A stretch of DNA of 63,333 nt from Rhizobiales bacterium 63-22 (GCA_001898995.1 MKVZ01000011.1:1-63333); one strand, 5' to 3'; numbered from the stretch's first letter, positions 1 to 9,828 are shown. Notes: generated by a model not told the origin, from the letters alone. A program made the numbers and translations.

Positions 1-1
1 T

Positions 2-229
2 GTCCTCGCTTTGAGTGGCGGCGCTGCCTTTGCCGAAAACCCTTATGTCGGCCAGCCCTCCGCGATCACCGCCCAGGACAAGGCTTTCGCCCAGCCGGGC
101 AACAGCGCGATTGTGCGCGGCAATGTGGACTACACCGCCCCGGCTTCGATCGGCAGGGGCCAGCAGGTCTATCGTGACGGTTCGGCCCACCGCTTCGGCG
201 ATGCCGATCCGGGCTCCTACCAGAACTGA
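2..229 (+). CDS. Small exported protein, 5' end outside the window
   Basis: The reading frame is open from the first bases, so the gene starts upstream and only the C-terminal part is seen. The visible N-terminus (VLALSGGAAFAEN) looks like the end of a Sec signal peptide with an AFA-type cleavage site. The remaining roughly 65 residues form a small hydrophilic protein ending in a Gly/Asp-rich tail (FGDADPGSYQN) at a TGA. I do not recognise the family; small secreted proteins of unknown function with this shape are common in Rhizobiales. It converges on dapD, with a hairpin between them. Confidence 0.55.
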   Translation, partial: VLALSGGAAFAENPYVGQPSAITAQDKAFAQPGNSAIVRGNVDYTAPASIGRGQQVYRDGSAHRFGDADPGSYQN

Positions 230-359
230 CCTCAGGCCGGTTCCAGCATAGAGACAGCATGAATCTCCCCGGAGGATGACGCACGGTTTTTCCGGCTCGA
301 GCGGAAGGACCGGGTGTCATCCGAAGGGGCGATACCTTTTATGCTCACGCCATATGCCC

Positions 360-392
360 TTGTCCCGAAGCCGGTTTCCGGTTCCGGGACAA
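360..392. terminator. Hairpin between convergent genes
   Basis: Near-perfect stem TTGTCCCG / CGGGACAA, extended inward by mostly paired bases around a TTT loop. It lies between the small exported protein and the 3' end of dapD, so it can serve either strand. There is no strong T-run, so it may be a stability hairpin rather than a true intrinsic terminator. Confidence 0.45.
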
Positions 393-411
393 TTGCCTTT
401 CTGCCGGCGTT

Positions 412-1266
412 TCAGTCGCGCAGCAGCTCGTTGATCGAGGTCTTGGAGCGGGTCTTTTCATCGACGCGCTTGACGATCACGGCGCAATAGAGGCTGGGTC
501 CCCAGTTCTCACCGGGGACGTTCTTGCCCGGCATGGTGCCGGCGACGACCACGGAGTAGGGCGGCACCTCGCCGTAGAACACCTCGCCCGTGGCGCGGTC
601 GACGATCTTGGTGGATTTGCCGATGAAGACGCCCATGCCGAGCACCGAGCCTTCGCGGACGATGCAGCCCTCGACCACTTCCGAGCGCGCGCCGATGAAG
701 CAGTTGTCCTCGATGATGGTCGGGCCTGCCTGCATCGGCTCCAGCACGCCGCCGATGCCGACGCCGCCGGAAAGATGCACATGCTTGCCGATCTGCGCGC
801 AGGAACCGACGGTTGCCCAGGTGTCCACCATGGTGCCCTCGTCCACATAGGCGCCGAGATTGACGAAAGAGGGCATCAGGATCGCGTTGGGGGCGATATA
901 GGCCGAGCGGCGCACGACGCAGTTCGGCACGGCGCGGAAGCCGGCTTTCTCGAATTCGCCCGCCGTCCAGCCGTCGAATTTCGACGGCACCTTGTCCCAC
1001 CAGACGGAGTCGCCGGGGCCGCCCTTGATGACCGTCATCGGGTTGAGGCGGAAGGACAGGAGCACGGCCTTCTTCAGCCATTGATTGACATGCCAGTTGC
1101 CGTCCGCCTTCTTCTCCGCCACGCGGGCCTCGCCGCTATCGAGAAGCGAAAGCGCATGCTCGACAGCGTCGCGCACTTCGCCGCGCGTGGCGGTATTGAC
1201 GCCGTCGCGCTCGTCAAAAGCCTTGTCGATGATCTTTTCGAGGGAGGCGTGATCGGGCCTTGTCAT
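412..1266 (-). CDS. dapD: 2,3,4,5-tetrahydropyridine-2,6-dicarboxylate N-succinyltransferase
   Basis: Cytoplasmic enzyme of the succinylase branch of lysine and meso-diaminopimelate synthesis; it transfers succinyl from succinyl-CoA to tetrahydrodipicolinate. The 284-residue length is normal for proteobacterial DapD. The N-terminal alpha-helical part carries [17 protein letters not shown]. It is followed by FKAG-type residues ([19 protein letters not shown]) and a left-handed beta-helix of hexapeptide repeats (about residues 105-235), including [19 protein letters not shown] and [11 protein letters not shown]. The ATG is preceded by GGAG. It stands alone on the minus strand and is divergent from the LOG-family gene. 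Confidence 0.96.
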   Translation of the reverse strand: MTRPDHASLEKIIDKAFDERDGVNTATRGEVRDAVEHALSLLDSGEARVAEKKADGNWHVNQWLKKAVLLSFRLNPMTVIKGGPGDSVWWDKVPSKFDGWTAGEFEKAGFRAVPNCVVRRSAYIAPNAILMPSFVNLGAYVDEGTMVDTWATVGSCAQIGKHVHLSGGVGIGGVLEPMQAGPTIIEDNCFIGARSEVVEGCIVREGSVLGMGVFIGKSTKIVDRATGEVFYGEVPPYSVVVAGTMPGKNVPGENWGPSLYCAVIVKRVDEKTRSKTSINELLRD

Positions 1267-1453
1267 GTGGGAATCTCCGTGAAAGGACGGCGGATGGGAG
1301 GTTGGTTGTCACGAAAGTGATTAAGCGAAGGCGTCATATGGGTCAATGTCGATCATGACGCGATTGCCCGTCCCGTTGGGGGCGGGTTAACCTTGAGGCA
1401 TCAGAATAGCGGGTGAATGGACGCATGGCGGCCGCACCGGCGAAGGAGCAAGC

Positions 1454-2293
1454 ATGAACCCGATAGAAAAGTCAGGCTGGACGCCGTTCCCGCATTCCGA
1501 GGAGGCGGTCAAGCAGGCGCGCACCGTGCCGCAGACGCCCCAGACCGAGTCTTCCGCCTATCGGCTTGCCTTCATGGACGAGGATTTCATGACGCGGCGC
1601 GACCTGCGCCCCGTGCGGCTGCAACTCGAACTGCTCAAGGCCGAAATGGTTCTCGCCGATCGCGGCATCAAGTCCACCGTGGTCATGTTCGGCGGCGCGC
1701 GCATTCCCGAGCCGGGCGGTGAGGCATGGGCGGCGAAGAACGAGACCCAGAAGAAGAATCTGGAAGCCAATTCGCATTATTACGAGGAGGCGCGCCAATT
1801 CGCGCGGCTCTGCTCGGAATATTCGGCCACCACCTATTACCGTGAGTTCATCGTGGTGACGGGCGGTGGGCCGGGCGTGATGGAGGCGGGCAATCGCGGC
1901 GCGGCCGATGTCGGCGCGCCGACCATCGGCCTCAACATCGTGCTGCCGCACGAACAGGCGCCCAACCGCTATGTCACGCCGGATCTGTGCTTCAACTTCC
2001 ATTATTTCGCGATCCGCAAGATGCACTTCCTGATGCGGGCCAAGGCGATCTGCGTCTTTCCGGGCGGCTTCGGCACCATGGACGAGATGTTCGAGGCCAT
2101 GACGCTGATCCAGACCAACCGCATGGAGCGCGTGCCGTTCATCCTGTTCGGCAAGGCGTTCTGGACCAAGGCGATCAATATCGAGTTTCTCGCGGAGCAG
2201 GGCACGATCTCGCCCGGCGATATCGAGCTTCTCAATTTCGTCGAGACCGCCGACGAGGCGTGGAGCCAGATTCGCGACTTTTATAAGCTCTAA
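1454..2293 (+). CDS. LOG-family Rossmann-fold protein (TIGR00730-like)
   Basis: 279-residue cytoplasmic protein of the LOG family. Some members are nucleotide 5'-monophosphate phosphoribohydrolases that release cytokinin-like bases; older annotations wrongly call them lysine decarboxylases. The family signatures are present: GGGPGVMEA (about 137-145) and PGGFGTMDE (about 203-211), the nucleotide-binding and catalytic loops. The protein is longer at the N-terminus than the roughly 190-residue plant-type LOGs, as in other proteobacterial long forms. The ATG has AAGGAG five bases upstream. Its stop codon overlaps by 3 bp the stop of the convergent HAD gene. Substrate unknown. Confidence 0.88.
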   Translation: MNPIEKSGWTPFPHSEEAVKQARTVPQTPQTESSAYRLAFMDEDFMTRRDLRPVRLQLELLKAEMVLADRGIKSTVVMFGGARIPEPGGEAWAAKNETQKKNLEANSHYYEEARQFARLCSEYSATTYYREFIVVTGGGPGVMEAGNRGAADVGAPTIGLNIVLPHEQAPNRYVTPDLCFNFHYFAIRKMHFLMRAKAICVFPGGFGTMDEMFEAMTLIQTNRMERVPFILFGKAFWTKAINIEFLAEQGTISPGDIELLNFVETADEAWSQIRDFYKL

Positions 2294-3015
2294 CCGTCCG
2301 CCCGTCGCACGACGATCTGTTGCAGGAATCCGGTCAGGTCGTCGGTGACGTAATCCACCTGATCGGTGAATTCCGGGTCGCTTTCCCATATTTCCGAGAA
2401 GGTCGGCTCGAAATTGTTCGGCACCACCAGCACGGTCTGCATGCCGAGCGCCTTGGGCTCGACGAGGTTGCGCGCCAGATCCTCGAACATGACCGCCTTT
2501 CCAGCCTCGATACCGAAGGCTTCGAGAAAGCGCTCATAGGTGGCGCGCGCCGGCTTGGGCGTCAGGCCGGCGGCGACGATATCGAAAATATCGTCGAACT
2601 GGTCGAGAATGCCGATCTGGTGCGCCGCGCGTTCGGCGTGGCCGCGATCGCCGTTGGTGAAGATGAAGCGGCGGCCCGGCAGCGCCCGGATCGCCGCGCC
2701 CAGTGCAGGATCGGGCTTGAGCCAGGTATAGTCGATGTCGTGGACCTTGCGCAGGAAGTCGTCGGGGTCGATATGATGGCACTCCATCAGACCCTTCAGC
2801 GTCGTCCCGTAGTCGAGATAGAACTGCTTCTGGATGCGGCGCGCTTCCTCGCGCGGCAGTTGCAGAAGGGTCTCGATATAGCGGGTCATGCGCACGTCGA
2901 TCTGCGAGAACAGATTGGTGGCGTGCGGATAAAGCGTGTTGTCGAGGTCGAACACCCAGTCCGTGACGTGGTTGAAAGCGGGTACGCGATCCGGGGAGCA
3001 GGGCCGTTCGGTCAT
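2290..3015 (-). CDS. HAD-superfamily pyrimidine 5'-nucleotidase
   Basis: 241-residue cytoplasmic phosphatase of the SDT1/PHM8-like HAD subfamily, which dephosphorylates pyrimidine nucleoside monophosphates. Motif I is FDLDNTLYP (22-30, two Asp nucleophile/acid residues), motif II is in FTNGDRGHAERA, and motif III/IV lies near MFEDLARNLVEPKALG. It starts 4 bp after the stop of argB on the same strand, so the two are co-transcribed and probably translationally coupled; this argB-nucleotidase pairing is seen in Rhizobiales. The exact nucleotide specificity cannot be read from the sequence. Confidence 0.9.
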   Translation of the reverse strand: MTERPCSPDRVPAFNHVTDWVFDLDNTLYPHATNLFSQIDVRMTRYIETLLQLPREEARRIQKQFYLDYGTTLKGLMECHHIDPDDFLRKVHDIDYTWLKPDPALGAAIRALPGRRFIFTNGDRGHAERAAHQIGILDQFDDIFDIVAAGLTPKPARATYERFLEAFGIEAGKAVMFEDLARNLVEPKALGMQTVLVVPNNFEPTFSEIWESDPEFTDQVDYVTDDLTGFLQQIVVRRADG

Positions 3016-3019
3016 GATC

Positions 3020-3910
3020 TTACGGCACGATCAGCGTGCCGGCGCCGTGTTCGGTGAAAAGTTCGAGCAGGATGGAATGGGGCGTCTTGCCGTTGAGGAT
3101 GACGACGCCTTCCACGCCGCGCTGGATCGCCTCGATACAGGTCTCGACCTTGGGGATCATGCCGCCGGAAACGGTGCCGTCGGCGATCAGCGCGCGGGCG
3201 TCGGCCACCGAAAGCTCCTTGATGAGTTTCTTGTCCCTGTCGAGCACGCCCGGCACATCGGTGAGGAACAGCAGGCGCGTCGCCGCCAGCGCGCCGGCGA
3301 TGGCGCCGGCGAATGTGTCGGCATTGATATTGTAGGTGTGACCGTCGCGGCCCGGCGCCACCGGTGCGATCACCGGAATCATCTCCGAGCGGGCCAGTAG
3401 GTCGAGCAGCGTGCGGTCCACCTCGACCGGCTCGCCGACGAAGCCGAGATCCAGCACCTTCTCGATGTTGGAATCCGGGTCGATGATGGTCTTGTGCGCC
3501 TTGCGCGCGAAGACCATGTTGCCGTCCTTGCCGCAAAGCCCGATGGCCCATTCGCCTTCCGCGTTGATGAGGGCGACGATCTCCTTGTTGATGGAGCCTG
3601 CCAGCACCATTTCCACGATCTCGACGGTCTTTTCGTCGGTGACGCGCAGGCCGCCCTCGAAACGCGATTCGATGCCGAGCTTGCTCAGCATGGCCTGAAT
3701 CTGCGGACCGCCGCCATGCACGACGATGGGGTTGATGCCCGATTGCTTGAGCAGCGCCACGTCGCGCGCGAAGGCGCGGCCCAGTTCCGGGTTGCCCATG
3801 GCATGGCCGCCATATTTCACCACGACATGCTTGTTCTCGTAACGCTGCATGAAGGGCAGGGCCGCCGAGAGAAGCTGCGCTTGCATTTCGGAAGTTTCGA
3901 GACTGGTCAT
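3020..3910 (-). CDS. argB: Acetylglutamate kinase
   Basis: Second step of arginine synthesis: ATP-dependent phosphorylation of N-acetylglutamate in the cytoplasm. At 296 residues it is normal for the family. Amino-acid-kinase motifs are clear: the glycine loop [11 protein letters not shown] (30-40), VVHGGGPQI (63-71) binding acetylglutamate, and the ATP-side residues [15 protein letters not shown] and [11 protein letters not shown]. The N-terminal helix (about residues 1-25) suggests the hexameric, arginine-feedback-inhibited class. It is the first gene of a short argB - HAD nucleotidase operon. Confidence 0.96.
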   Translation of the reverse strand: MTSLETSEMQAQLLSAALPFMQRYENKHVVVKYGGHAMGNPELGRAFARDVALLKQSGINPIVVHGGGPQIQAMLSKLGIESRFEGGLRVTDEKTVEIVEMVLAGSINKEIVALINAEGEWAIGLCGKDGNMVFARKAHKTIIDPDSNIEKVLDLGFVGEPVEVDRTLLDLLARSEMIPVIAPVAPGRDGHTYNINADTFAGAIAGALAATRLLFLTDVPGVLDRDKKLIKELSVADARALIADGTVSGGMIPKVETCIEAIQRGVEGVVILNGKTPHSILLELFTEHGAGTLIVP

Positions 3911-4091
3911 GGCGGACTCCGGAGTGACGGCGCGTGGCGGAAGAGGCAGGCTTTTTTAGGCAATATGGGCCGTGCTGTAAAACGGTTTTCGCGCCGGCCA
4001 TGGCGATATCTGTAGGGCGGCGAATCGCCCTTGCCAAACAAAAACCATGCCTGTTCCGTTTGATCTCGCGAGAATATAAGGAAACCCCGTC

Positions 4092-4703
4092 ATGCGCCGT
4101 CTGCTTGCCGCTCTTTGTCTTTCCCTCACTGCTGCCGTCGCCGCGCAAGGCGCCGAGGCCGCGCCCGTCACCGAGACCATCGTGCTGATCCGTCACGGCG
4201 AGAAGCCGGAGCAGGGGCTGGGGCAGCTTTCCTGCCGTGGTCTCAACCGCGCGCTGAAGCTGCCGGGCGTGATCGCGAAGGATTTCGGCAAGCCGGCGGC
4301 GATCTTCGCCCCCGCCCCCTCGGACGAGATCGAAGACCACGGTAAATCCTACGCCTATGTCCGCCCGCTGGCGACGGCCGAGCCCACGGCCATCGCCTTC
4401 GGCCTGCCGGTCGAGGCACGCTTCGGCTATGACGATATCGACAAGCTCGAAAAGGCGCTGGCCGAACCGGTTTACCGCCACGCCACCGTGCTGGTGGTCT
4501 GGGAGCACAAGCAATTGGTCAAGCTGGTCAAAAGCATCGTCAAGGACAATGGCGGCGACAAGAACACCGTGCCGAAATGGCCGCGCGACGATTTCGACAG
4601 CATCTATGTGCTGCATGTCACGCGCGATGGCGACAGGACCGATGTGCGTTTCGAGCAGCGCAGCGAGGGACTGAACGGCCAGCCGGACAGGTGCCCGGCC
4701 TGA
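4092..4703 (+). CDS. Exported histidine phosphatase family protein
   Basis: 203-residue periplasmic protein with a Sec signal peptide (MRRLLAALCLSLTAAVAAQG, cleavage near AEA). The catalytic RHG motif occurs as VLIRHGEKPEQG (about 31-42), and a second histidine in VVWEHKQLVKLV (about 140) probably completes the phosphoglycerate-mutase-like active site. The second half holds little else diagnostic, and the substrate is unknown. AAGGAAA lies upstream of the ATG, and a TCTCGCGAGA palindrome lies about 20 bases upstream of the start. It is convergent with engB and flanked by argB in divergent orientation. Confidence 0.82.
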   Translation: MRRLLAALCLSLTAAVAAQGAEAAPVTETIVLIRHGEKPEQGLGQLSCRGLNRALKLPGVIAKDFGKPAAIFAPAPSDEIEDHGKSYAYVRPLATAEPTAIAFGLPVEARFGYDDIDKLEKALAEPVYRHATVLVVWEHKQLVKLVKSIVKDNGGDKNTVPKWPRDDFDSIYVLHVTRDGDRTDVRFEQRSEGLNGQPDRCPA

Positions 4704-4710
4704 TCGGCTG

Positions 4711-5436
4711 TCAGGATTCCCTGACCACCAGCGCGATTGCCGCGCGCAACTCGTCGAGGCCGAGGCCCTTTTCCGACGAGGTGGCGATGATGCCGGGAAA
4801 GCAGGCGGCGCGGCGCACGGTCAGCCGGTGCGTCTCTTCCATCAGGCGCGGCACGCCGGCGGCCTTGATCTTGTCGATCTTGGTCAGCACGATCTGATAG
4901 GAGACGGCTGCCTTGTCGAGCAGGTCCAGCACGTCCGCGTCGTTTTTCTTGATGCCGTGGCGGGCGTCGATCAGCACATAGACGCGCTTGAGCGTGGTGC
5001 GTCCGCGCAGGTAGTCGAAGACCAGGCGCGTCCATGCGTCGACCTGCGCCTTCGGCGCCTCGGCGAAGCCGTAACCGGGCATGTCGACCAGCGCCAGCGG
5101 CGGCAGGTCGCCCTTTTCGCCGGAATAGCCGTCCGGCACGAAATAGTTCAGTTCCTGCGTGCGGCCGGGCGTGTTGGAGGTGCGCGCGAGGCCCTTCTTG
5201 CCGGTCAATGCGTTGATGAGCGAGGACTTGCCGACATTGGAGCGCCCGGCGAACGCGATCTCGGTCGGCCCTTCCGGCGGCAGGAATTGCATCGACGGCA
5301 CGCCGCGAATGAAAATCCACGGCTTCCTGAACAGAAGCCGTCCTTCCTCGACCAGCGCCGCCTGCGCTGCCCGCGCCGCGTCCACCGCCGCCTGAGCGGC
5401 GTCGATCGCCGCCCGTTTGCTGTCCTGCTCGCTCAA
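4711..5436 (-). CDS. engB: Ribosome biogenesis GTPase EngB/YsxC
   Basis: 241-residue GTPase needed for late assembly of the 50S subunit. G1 is GRSNVGKSS (64-72), the G2 threonine is in [10 protein letters not shown]3 is DMPGYG (118-123), G4 is TKID (185-188) and G5 is in TSSEKG. The N-terminus carries an Ala/Asp-rich helix of about 30 residues beyond the E. coli protein, common in Rhizobiales. It lies downstream of yidC on the same strand but is separated from it by an intrinsic terminator, so it probably has its own promoter. Confidence 0.95.
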   Translation of the reverse strand: MSEQDSKRAAIDAAQAAVDAARAAQAALVEEGRLLFRKPWIFIRGVPSMQFLPPEGPTEIAFAGRSNVGKSSLINALTGKKGLARTSNTPGRTQELNYFVPDGYSGEKGDLPPLALVDMPGYGFAEAPKAQVDAWTRLVFDYLRGRTTLKRVYVLIDARHGIKKNDADVLDLLDKAAVSYQIVLTKIDKIKAAGVPRLMEETHRLTVRRAACFPGIIATSSEKGLGLDELRAAIALVVRES

Positions 5437-5516
5437 TGTTCCGTATCCTGCATTTGTTGGAGATACGCATCCAGCGTATGCGCCCCGTTGTCAACCGTGC
5501 GGCGCCGGCGGAATTG

Positions 5517-5542
5517 AAAAACCCCGCCGGAGCGGGGTTTTT
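5517..5542 (-). terminator. Intrinsic terminator after yidC
   Basis: AAAAA-CCCCGC-CGGA-GCGGGG-TTTTT: a six-bp GC stem with a tetraloop flanked by A and T runs, effective in both directions. It lies just beyond the yidC stop and before engB, so it ends the rpmH-rnpA-yidC transcript. Confidence 0.9.
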
Positions 5543-5552
5543 ATCGGTGGTG

Positions 5553-7367
5553 CTATTTGCTAGTCGCTTTCGGTTTTCGCCCGAAGAGCTTTTTCAGATT
5601 GTCGAACAGTTCGATCTTCACGCCCTGGCGCTTCATGATGATGGCCTGCTGCGTGATCGACAGCGTGTTGTTCCATGCCCAGTAGATCACCAGACCGGCC
5701 GGGAACGAGGCCATCATGAAGGTGAAGATGACCGGCATCCAGGTGAAGATCGCTGCCTGCGCCGGATCGGGCGGCGTCGGGTTCATGCGCATTTGCAGGA
5801 ACATGGTGACGCCCATGATCAGCGGCCAGACGCCGATCATCAGGAAATGCGGCACGTTATAGGGCAGAAGGCCGAACAGGTTGAACAGCGTGGTCGGATC
5901 GGGCGCGGCGAGGTCGCGTATCCAGCCGAAGAAGGGCGCATGGCGCATCTCGATGGTGACGTAGAGCACCTTGTAGAGCGCGAAGAACACCGGAATCTGC
6001 ACCACGACCGGCCAGCAGCCCGCCAGAGGATTGATCTTCTCCTCCTTGTAAAGCTGCATCATCGCCTGCTGCTGCTTCATCTTGTCGTCGGCGAACTTCT
6101 CGCGGATTTCCGTCATCTTGGGCTGCATCAGTTTCATGCGCGCCATCGACTTGTAGGATTTGTTGGCGAGCGGGAAGAACAGCGCCTTGAGCAGGACGGT
6201 CACGGTCAATATGGCGATGCCGAAATTGCCGGAGAACTTGTAGATGCCGTCGATGAGATAGAACATCGGCTTGGTGATGAAGTAGAACCAGCCCCAGTCG
6301 ATCAGCAGATCGAACTGCATGATGCCGAGCTTTTCCTTGTAGTTCTTGAGCAGCGCCACCACCTTCGCGCCGGCGAAGATATGGTTGTCGACCGTCCACG
6401 ATTGGCCGGGCGCGATGGTCGTCGCCTTGCCGAGGAAATCGGACTGGTAGCGCGGCGTGCCGTTGGTGAAATGCGAGAAGTGGCCGGTGAACACCTCGTT
6501 CTGCGGCGGGACGAGCGCCGCCGCCCAGTATTTGTCGGTGATGCCGACCCAGCCGCCGGTCACGTTCTTGAAGGAAATGTCCTTGTTGTCCTCGACCTTG
6601 GAATATTTGATTTCCTGCAGGCCGTCCTGCCCCATGACGCCGATCAGGCCCTCATGCAGCACATAGGTGGCGCTCGGGTGGTCGGGCGGGTTGAAGCGGG
6701 TCACGCGGCCATAGGAGGAAAGCGTGATCGGCTGGCCGGAATTGTTGACGACCGTATCGGCCATGGAGAACATGTAATTGTCATCCACCGAGACGACGCG
6801 CTTGAAGGTGATGTGCTTGTCGTTGGTATAGGTCAGCGTCACCGGGGTGGACGGTGTCAGCTTGTCGTTGCCTTCCACGCTCCAGAGCGTGTCGGGACCG
6901 GGCAGCGCGCCGAGAGCGGCGTCGCCGGTGAAGCCCAGTTCCACGAAATAGCCGAGCCTGCCCGAATAGGACGGGGCGAGCAGCCGGATTTCCGGCGACT
7001 TTTCGTCCACCGTATCGTGGTATTTCTTGAGATAGAGGTCGTCGAAGCGCGCCCCGGTCAGGTTGATCGAGCCGTGCAGGGATGGCGTGTCGATCTCGAC
7101 GCGCGGCGAATTGGCGCCCGCCTGCGGGCCATTCTGTGTCCCGTTATGATTCGGAAGGGTACCGGCCGTTCCGGCACCGGCGGACTGCTGCGCGGCGGTT
7201 CCGCCCTGCGAGGCGGCCTGCTTCTGCGCGGCTTGCTGGTGCTGCTGCTCGATCTGGGCCTGCTTGCGCTCGGCTTCGGTCTTCGGCCCGAGGTAGAATA
7301 TCTGCCACAGCACCAATATGACCAGGGAGAGGGCAATGGTGATGAAGAGATTGCGGTTATTTTCCAT
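5553..7367 (-). CDS. yidC: Membrane protein insertase YidC
   Basis: Inner-membrane insertase working with or without SecYEG. At 604 residues it is the long Gram-negative form: an N-terminal membrane anchor ([20 protein letters not shown]), a Gln/Ala-rich linker, the large periplasmic beta domain (about 90-350), then the conserved five-helix core starting near [16 protein letters not shown], with the cytoplasmic hairpin [18 protein letters not shown] and [19 protein letters not shown]. The C-terminus is basic ([12 protein letters not shown]), as expected for ribosome contact. Its ATG overlaps the 3' end of rnpA by 11 bp, giving the classic rpmH-rnpA-yidC operon; no yidD lies between them. Confidence 0.97.
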   Translation of the reverse strand: MENNRNLFITIALSLVILVLWQIFYLGPKTEAERKQAQIEQQHQQAAQKQAASQGGTAAQQSAGAGTAGTLPNHNGTQNGPQAGANSPRVEIDTPSLHGSINLTGARFDDLYLKKYHDTVDEKSPEIRLLAPSYSGRLGYFVELGFTGDAALGALPGPDTLWSVEGNDKLTPSTPVTLTYTNDKHITFKRVVSVDDNYMFSMADTVVNNSGQPITLSSYGRVTRFNPPDHPSATYVLHEGLIGVMGQDGLQEIKYSKVEDNKDISFKNVTGGWVGITDKYWAAALVPPQNEVFTGHFSHFTNGTPRYQSDFLGKATTIAPGQSWTVDNHIFAGAKVVALLKNYKEKLGIMQFDLLIDWGWFYFITKPMFYLIDGIYKFSGNFGIAILTVTVLLKALFFPLANKSYKSMARMKLMQPKMTEIREKFADDKMKQQQAMMQLYKEEKINPLAGCWPVVVQIPVFFALYKVLYVTIEMRHAPFFGWIRDLAAPDPTTLFNLFGLLPYNVPHFLMIGVWPLIMGVTMFLQMRMNPTPPDPAQAAIFTWMPVIFTFMMASFPAGLVIYWAWNNTLSITQQAIIMKRQGVKIELFDNLKKLFGRKPKATSK

Positions 7368-7782
7368 TGACTCGTCCTGATTCAGGTCTTTCCGTTCGAC
7401 GTTTCCCCTCGCCCTGCCGGTCCCCCTTCGCCCTGATGCGGCGGGAGAGTTCCTCGGCCAGTCGCGAGAAGGGCGCGGTGAGGGCTTGCTCGCGCGCTAC
7501 GATCACATAGTCGGTCGCGGGCGCCATGTCACGCCCTGCATGACAACGAACGGCTTCTTTCAGTCTGCGGCGGATGCGGTTGCGTATCACGGCGTTGCCG
7601 TTTTTCTTGGTGACGGTGAAGCCCGCACGGGGGGCGTCGCCGATCTTGAGGTGTGCCGATTCCTCCTCGCTCCGCGCACGGACTTCGAGAAGGAAAATGG
7701 GGCCACGCCGTTTTTCGCCGTTCCTCACGGCCAGAAACTCCGCTCTCTTGCGAAGGCGGAGTATCCGTTTCGGCGATTTCAT
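7357..7782 (-). CDS. rnpA: Ribonuclease P protein component
   Basis: Protein cofactor of RNase P, which matures tRNA 5' ends. I place the start at the ATG giving [16 protein letters not shown] (141 residues), because a longer reading would run into rpmH. The conserved core is present: [20 protein letters not shown] with the RNR-type signature, then [11 protein letters not shown]-terminal basic tail ([17 protein letters not shown]) extends the usual roughly 120 residues. The stop codon lies inside the start of yidC, implying coupling. Confidence 0.94.
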   Translation of the reverse strand: MKSPKRILRLRKRAEFLAVRNGEKRRGPIFLLEVRARSEEESAHLKIGDAPRAGFTVTKKNGNAVIRNRIRRRLKEAVRCHAGRDMAPATDYVIVAREQALTAPFSRLAEELSRRIRAKGDRQGEGKRRTERPESGRVNGK

Positions 7783-7816
7783 GTCGTCGTTCACCGCGCC
7801 GTCGCGCGGAGAAGCA

Positions 7817-7951
7817 TCAAGCGGAGAGCCGCTTGCGGCCGCGGGCGCGGCGAGCGGCAAGAACCTTGCGGCCGCCGGTGGTGGCCATGCGGGCACGGAA
7901 GCCGTGACGGCGCTTGCGGACGAGCTTGGAGGGCTGATAGGTGCGCTTCAT
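7817..7951 (-). CDS. rpmH: 50S ribosomal protein L34
   Basis: 44 residues, reading [18 protein letters not shown], then [18 protein letters not shown], ending RKRLSA. This is the textbook L34 sequence: a highly basic large-subunit protein at the head of the rpmH-rnpA-yidC operon. Its stop is 34 bp before the rnpA start. Confidence 0.98.
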   Translation of the reverse strand: MKRTYQPSKLVRKRRHGFRARMATTGGRKVLAARRARGRKRLSA

Positions 7952-8303
7952 TTATTTAATACCGCGGTGTGCGGCCCTTCTTGATTCTGTTTTTTTCTTG
8001 AGCACGATCATGCCCGAAAACCGGATTCCACTTTTCGGGATCGTGCTCTCCTGAACAGGAGCTGGTTCTCCCGCCGGAGCCGGGCAGCACGAACCGCCCG
8101 TCGGCCGCGCGGGCGAACGTGACGCGGCTTATATGGGGAGGGCGGGAAAGAGTCAATGCCGCCGCCTTTATACGGGAAATTGTCGGCGCATGCATCCGGT
8201 AGCCCCGGCAGCCATTGCCAAAGCGCGGATTGCCTTTCATAAGGATACGCGTGATTTTTCAGTGCGGAAGCGTTTTCCGCGCCCCTATCAGAGGAGAACT
8301 CCC
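7952..8303. other. Intergenic region rpmH / ridA
   Basis: About 350 bp between divergent genes. It holds the rpmH promoter side (AT-rich bases next to the start), one copy of a short palindromic repeat (8000-8048), and the leader of ridA. No convincing gene is seen: an open frame on the minus strand here has no family signature and runs through the repeat. Confidence 0.6.
8000..8048. repeat. Rhizobiales-type palindromic intergenic repeat
   Basis: GAGCACGATC at one end and GATCGTGCTC at the other, with CCCGAAAA-CCGG-ATTCC-ACTTTTCGGG inside. It is an imperfect 49-bp palindrome. Related cores (AAAAGTGG-AACCGG) recur at 16.97, 20.66 and 47.49 kb. Repeats of this look are scattered in Brucella, Ochrobactrum and Mesorhizobium intergenic DNA. 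Confidence 0.75.
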
Positions 8304-8648
8304 ATGAGCATTCGCCGTATCGAACCCGGCCCGCGCATGAGCAAGGCCGTCGTTCACGGAGACACCGTCTATCTCGCCGGTCAGGTCGGCGCGCCGGGCG
8401 CGAGCGTGAGCGACCAGACCAAGGTGGTTCTGGCGGAAGTGGAGCGGCTGCTGAAGGAGGTCGGTTCCGACAAGACGAAAATCCTTCAGGCGATCATCTG
8501 GCTTGCCGACATGAAGGACTTCGCCGAAATGAACGCGGTATGGGACGCATGGGTCGAACCGGGCCATGCCCCGGCCCGCGCAACCGGCGAGGCCGCGCTG
8601 GCGACGCCCGAACACAAGGTCGAGATCATCGTAACCGCCGCGATCTGA
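8304..8648 (+). CDS. RidA/YjgF family deaminase
   Basis: 114-residue enzyme of the Rid family; RidA hydrolyses reactive enamine/imine intermediates made by PLP enzymes. I chose the ATG giving MSIRRIEPGPRMSKAV because GAGGAG lies 7 bases upstream and the family begins here. Visible signatures are DTVYLAGQVG near the N-terminus, and the C-terminal ARATGEAALATPEHKVEIIV, with the Arg (PARA) that binds the substrate carboxylate. It may be an Rid1-7 subfamily member rather than archetypal RidA. A strong bidirectional terminator follows. Confidence 0.9.
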   Translation: MSIRRIEPGPRMSKAVVHGDTVYLAGQVGAPGASVSDQTKVVLAEVERLLKEVGSDKTKILQAIIWLADMKDFAEMNAVWDAWVEPGHAPARATGEAALATPEHKVEIIVTAAI

Positions 8649-8671
8649 ACGTTTGTGTTTCCGCTTTCAGA

Positions 8672-8697
8672 AAGCCCCGGTTCGCCGGGGCTTTTTT
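8672..8697. terminator. Intrinsic terminator between ridA and the DUF4105 gene
   Basis: AAGCCCCGG-TTCG-CCGGGGCTTTTTT: a GC-rich stem capped by the stable TTCG tetraloop and followed by six T. It serves ridA on the plus strand and is placed to serve the convergent gene as well. Confidence 0.9.
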
Positions 8698-8730
8698 CGT
8701 CCCGATGCCTTTTGTCCCCAAGGCGTTTTG

Positions 8731-9828
8731 TCATTGCCGGATGCGCGCGGAATAGTTGTCGCGTCCGCCGGCCTGCGCCCTGGCGTCGATGGCGGCACGC
8801 TTCTCCACCTCCGCGAGCGGACCGTCGTCCGCCAGCCAGCCGTGATCGTGGAGATAGCCGGGCAGGTAGCCCGACAGGACCACGCGATAGTCGAAGGGGA
8901 AGGACGGATCGAGCACCCGCGCCATCTTGAAGATGATCGTGGTGCAGTTCGTGGTCAGCGTATTGTAGAATTCCGGCTTCTGGGCCAGTTCGTTGCCAAG
9001 CGCGACATAGGACAGGAAAAGCTGCTTCGCCGCCGCCGGCGGCAGCTTCACGCGGTAACGGTAGACGTTTTCCTTGCGGATATTGGTGCGCAGATAGATG
9101 ATGTCGCGTTCCTCCGCTGCGATCATCGCCAGTTCGAACTTGCGGAAGAAGCCGCCCAGAGCCGAATAGGTCTCGTAATGCTCGCGGCGAATCTCGCCGG
9201 AAAACACCACATGACGGCCGTCCGCGAAGCCGAAGGAGAGCAGTGTGTGCGCGATGGCCGGACCGGACCAGTAGGAAAGATAGACGTCGACCGAGGTGAT
9301 GGTGTTGAGATCGTACGTCTCCTGCTTCCAGTGCTCGGTGAAATCGTCGGTCGTGCGCCAGTTGAAATCGCGTACGTTGTACAACGTGACCTTGTCGCCG
9401 TCGACCGTGCCGGTGACCGTGTGAGCCACCTCGGGCGCCCAGATACGGTCGAGCGAGGGGCGTATCGTCGCCCACCAGGCGAGAATGATGACGACCAGCA
9501 GGCAGAAGAACAGGCGCCTGTTCCTCTTGATCCTCGTCAGGCGCAGGTCTTCGGTCCGATCCCAGCGCCGGAACATCGATTCGTCGGAAAGACCGGCCCT
9601 GCGTCTGGACCGAAGCTTCTGCCGCCGCAGGATGGCGCGCCAGTCGCCCACCACCATCAAGAGAATGAATGCCAGCCATACGACGATCACCGAACCGCGC
9701 ACGGCGTCGCCCACAGGCAGTTGAAACCAGAAGGCGAAACTGGCCCATACGCCGAAGATCAGTGCGAACAGGGTAAAAACGATCTTTGCTGCAATGCAGG
9801 CGGGCCATGATTTCAGGAAAGAAAGCAT
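8731..9828 (-). CDS. DUF4105 (Lnb N-terminal domain-like) membrane protein
   Basis: 365-residue inner-membrane protein from the ATG giving MLSFLKSWPACIAAK; the open frame continues upstream without a better start. There are three N-terminal hydrophobic segments (FTLFALIFGVWASFAFW, VIVVWLAFILLMVV and FFCLLVVIILAWWA), then a soluble domain, probably periplasmic. That domain carries the DUF4105 hallmarks: a DVYLSYWSGPAIAHTLLSFG region and the catalytic-looking TNCTT motif (YNTLTTNCTTIIF). DUF4105 is related to the Lnb lipoprotein N-acylation domain, but the role of this long three-TM form is not known. Confidence 0.8.
   Translation of the reverse strand: MLSFLKSWPACIAAKIVFTLFALIFGVWASFAFWFQLPVGDAVRGSVIVVWLAFILLMVVGDWRAILRRQKLRSRRRAGLSDESMFRRWDRTEDLRLTRIKRNRRLFFCLLVVIILAWWATIRPSLDRIWAPEVAHTVTGTVDGDKVTLYNVRDFNWRTTDDFTEHWKQETYDLNTITSVDVYLSYWSGPAIAHTLLSFGFADGRHVVFSGEIRREHYETYSALGGFFRKFELAMIAAEERDIIYLRTNIRKENVYRYRVKLPPAAAKQLFLSYVALGNELAQKPEFYNTLTTNCTTIIFKMARVLDPSFPFDYRVVLSGYLPGYLHDHGWLADDGPLAEVEKRAAIDARAQAGGRDNYSARIRQ

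Noticed and set aside
5436..7370. 644-codon open frame on the plus strand
   Set aside because: It is the antisense of yidC; the protein has no fold signature and the low-complexity His/Arg/Glu content of a GC-rich shadow frame.
7956..8240. 94-codon minus-strand open frame upstream of rpmH
   Set aside because: Runs through a palindromic repeat and the rpmH leader, has no family signature and no ribosome binding site.
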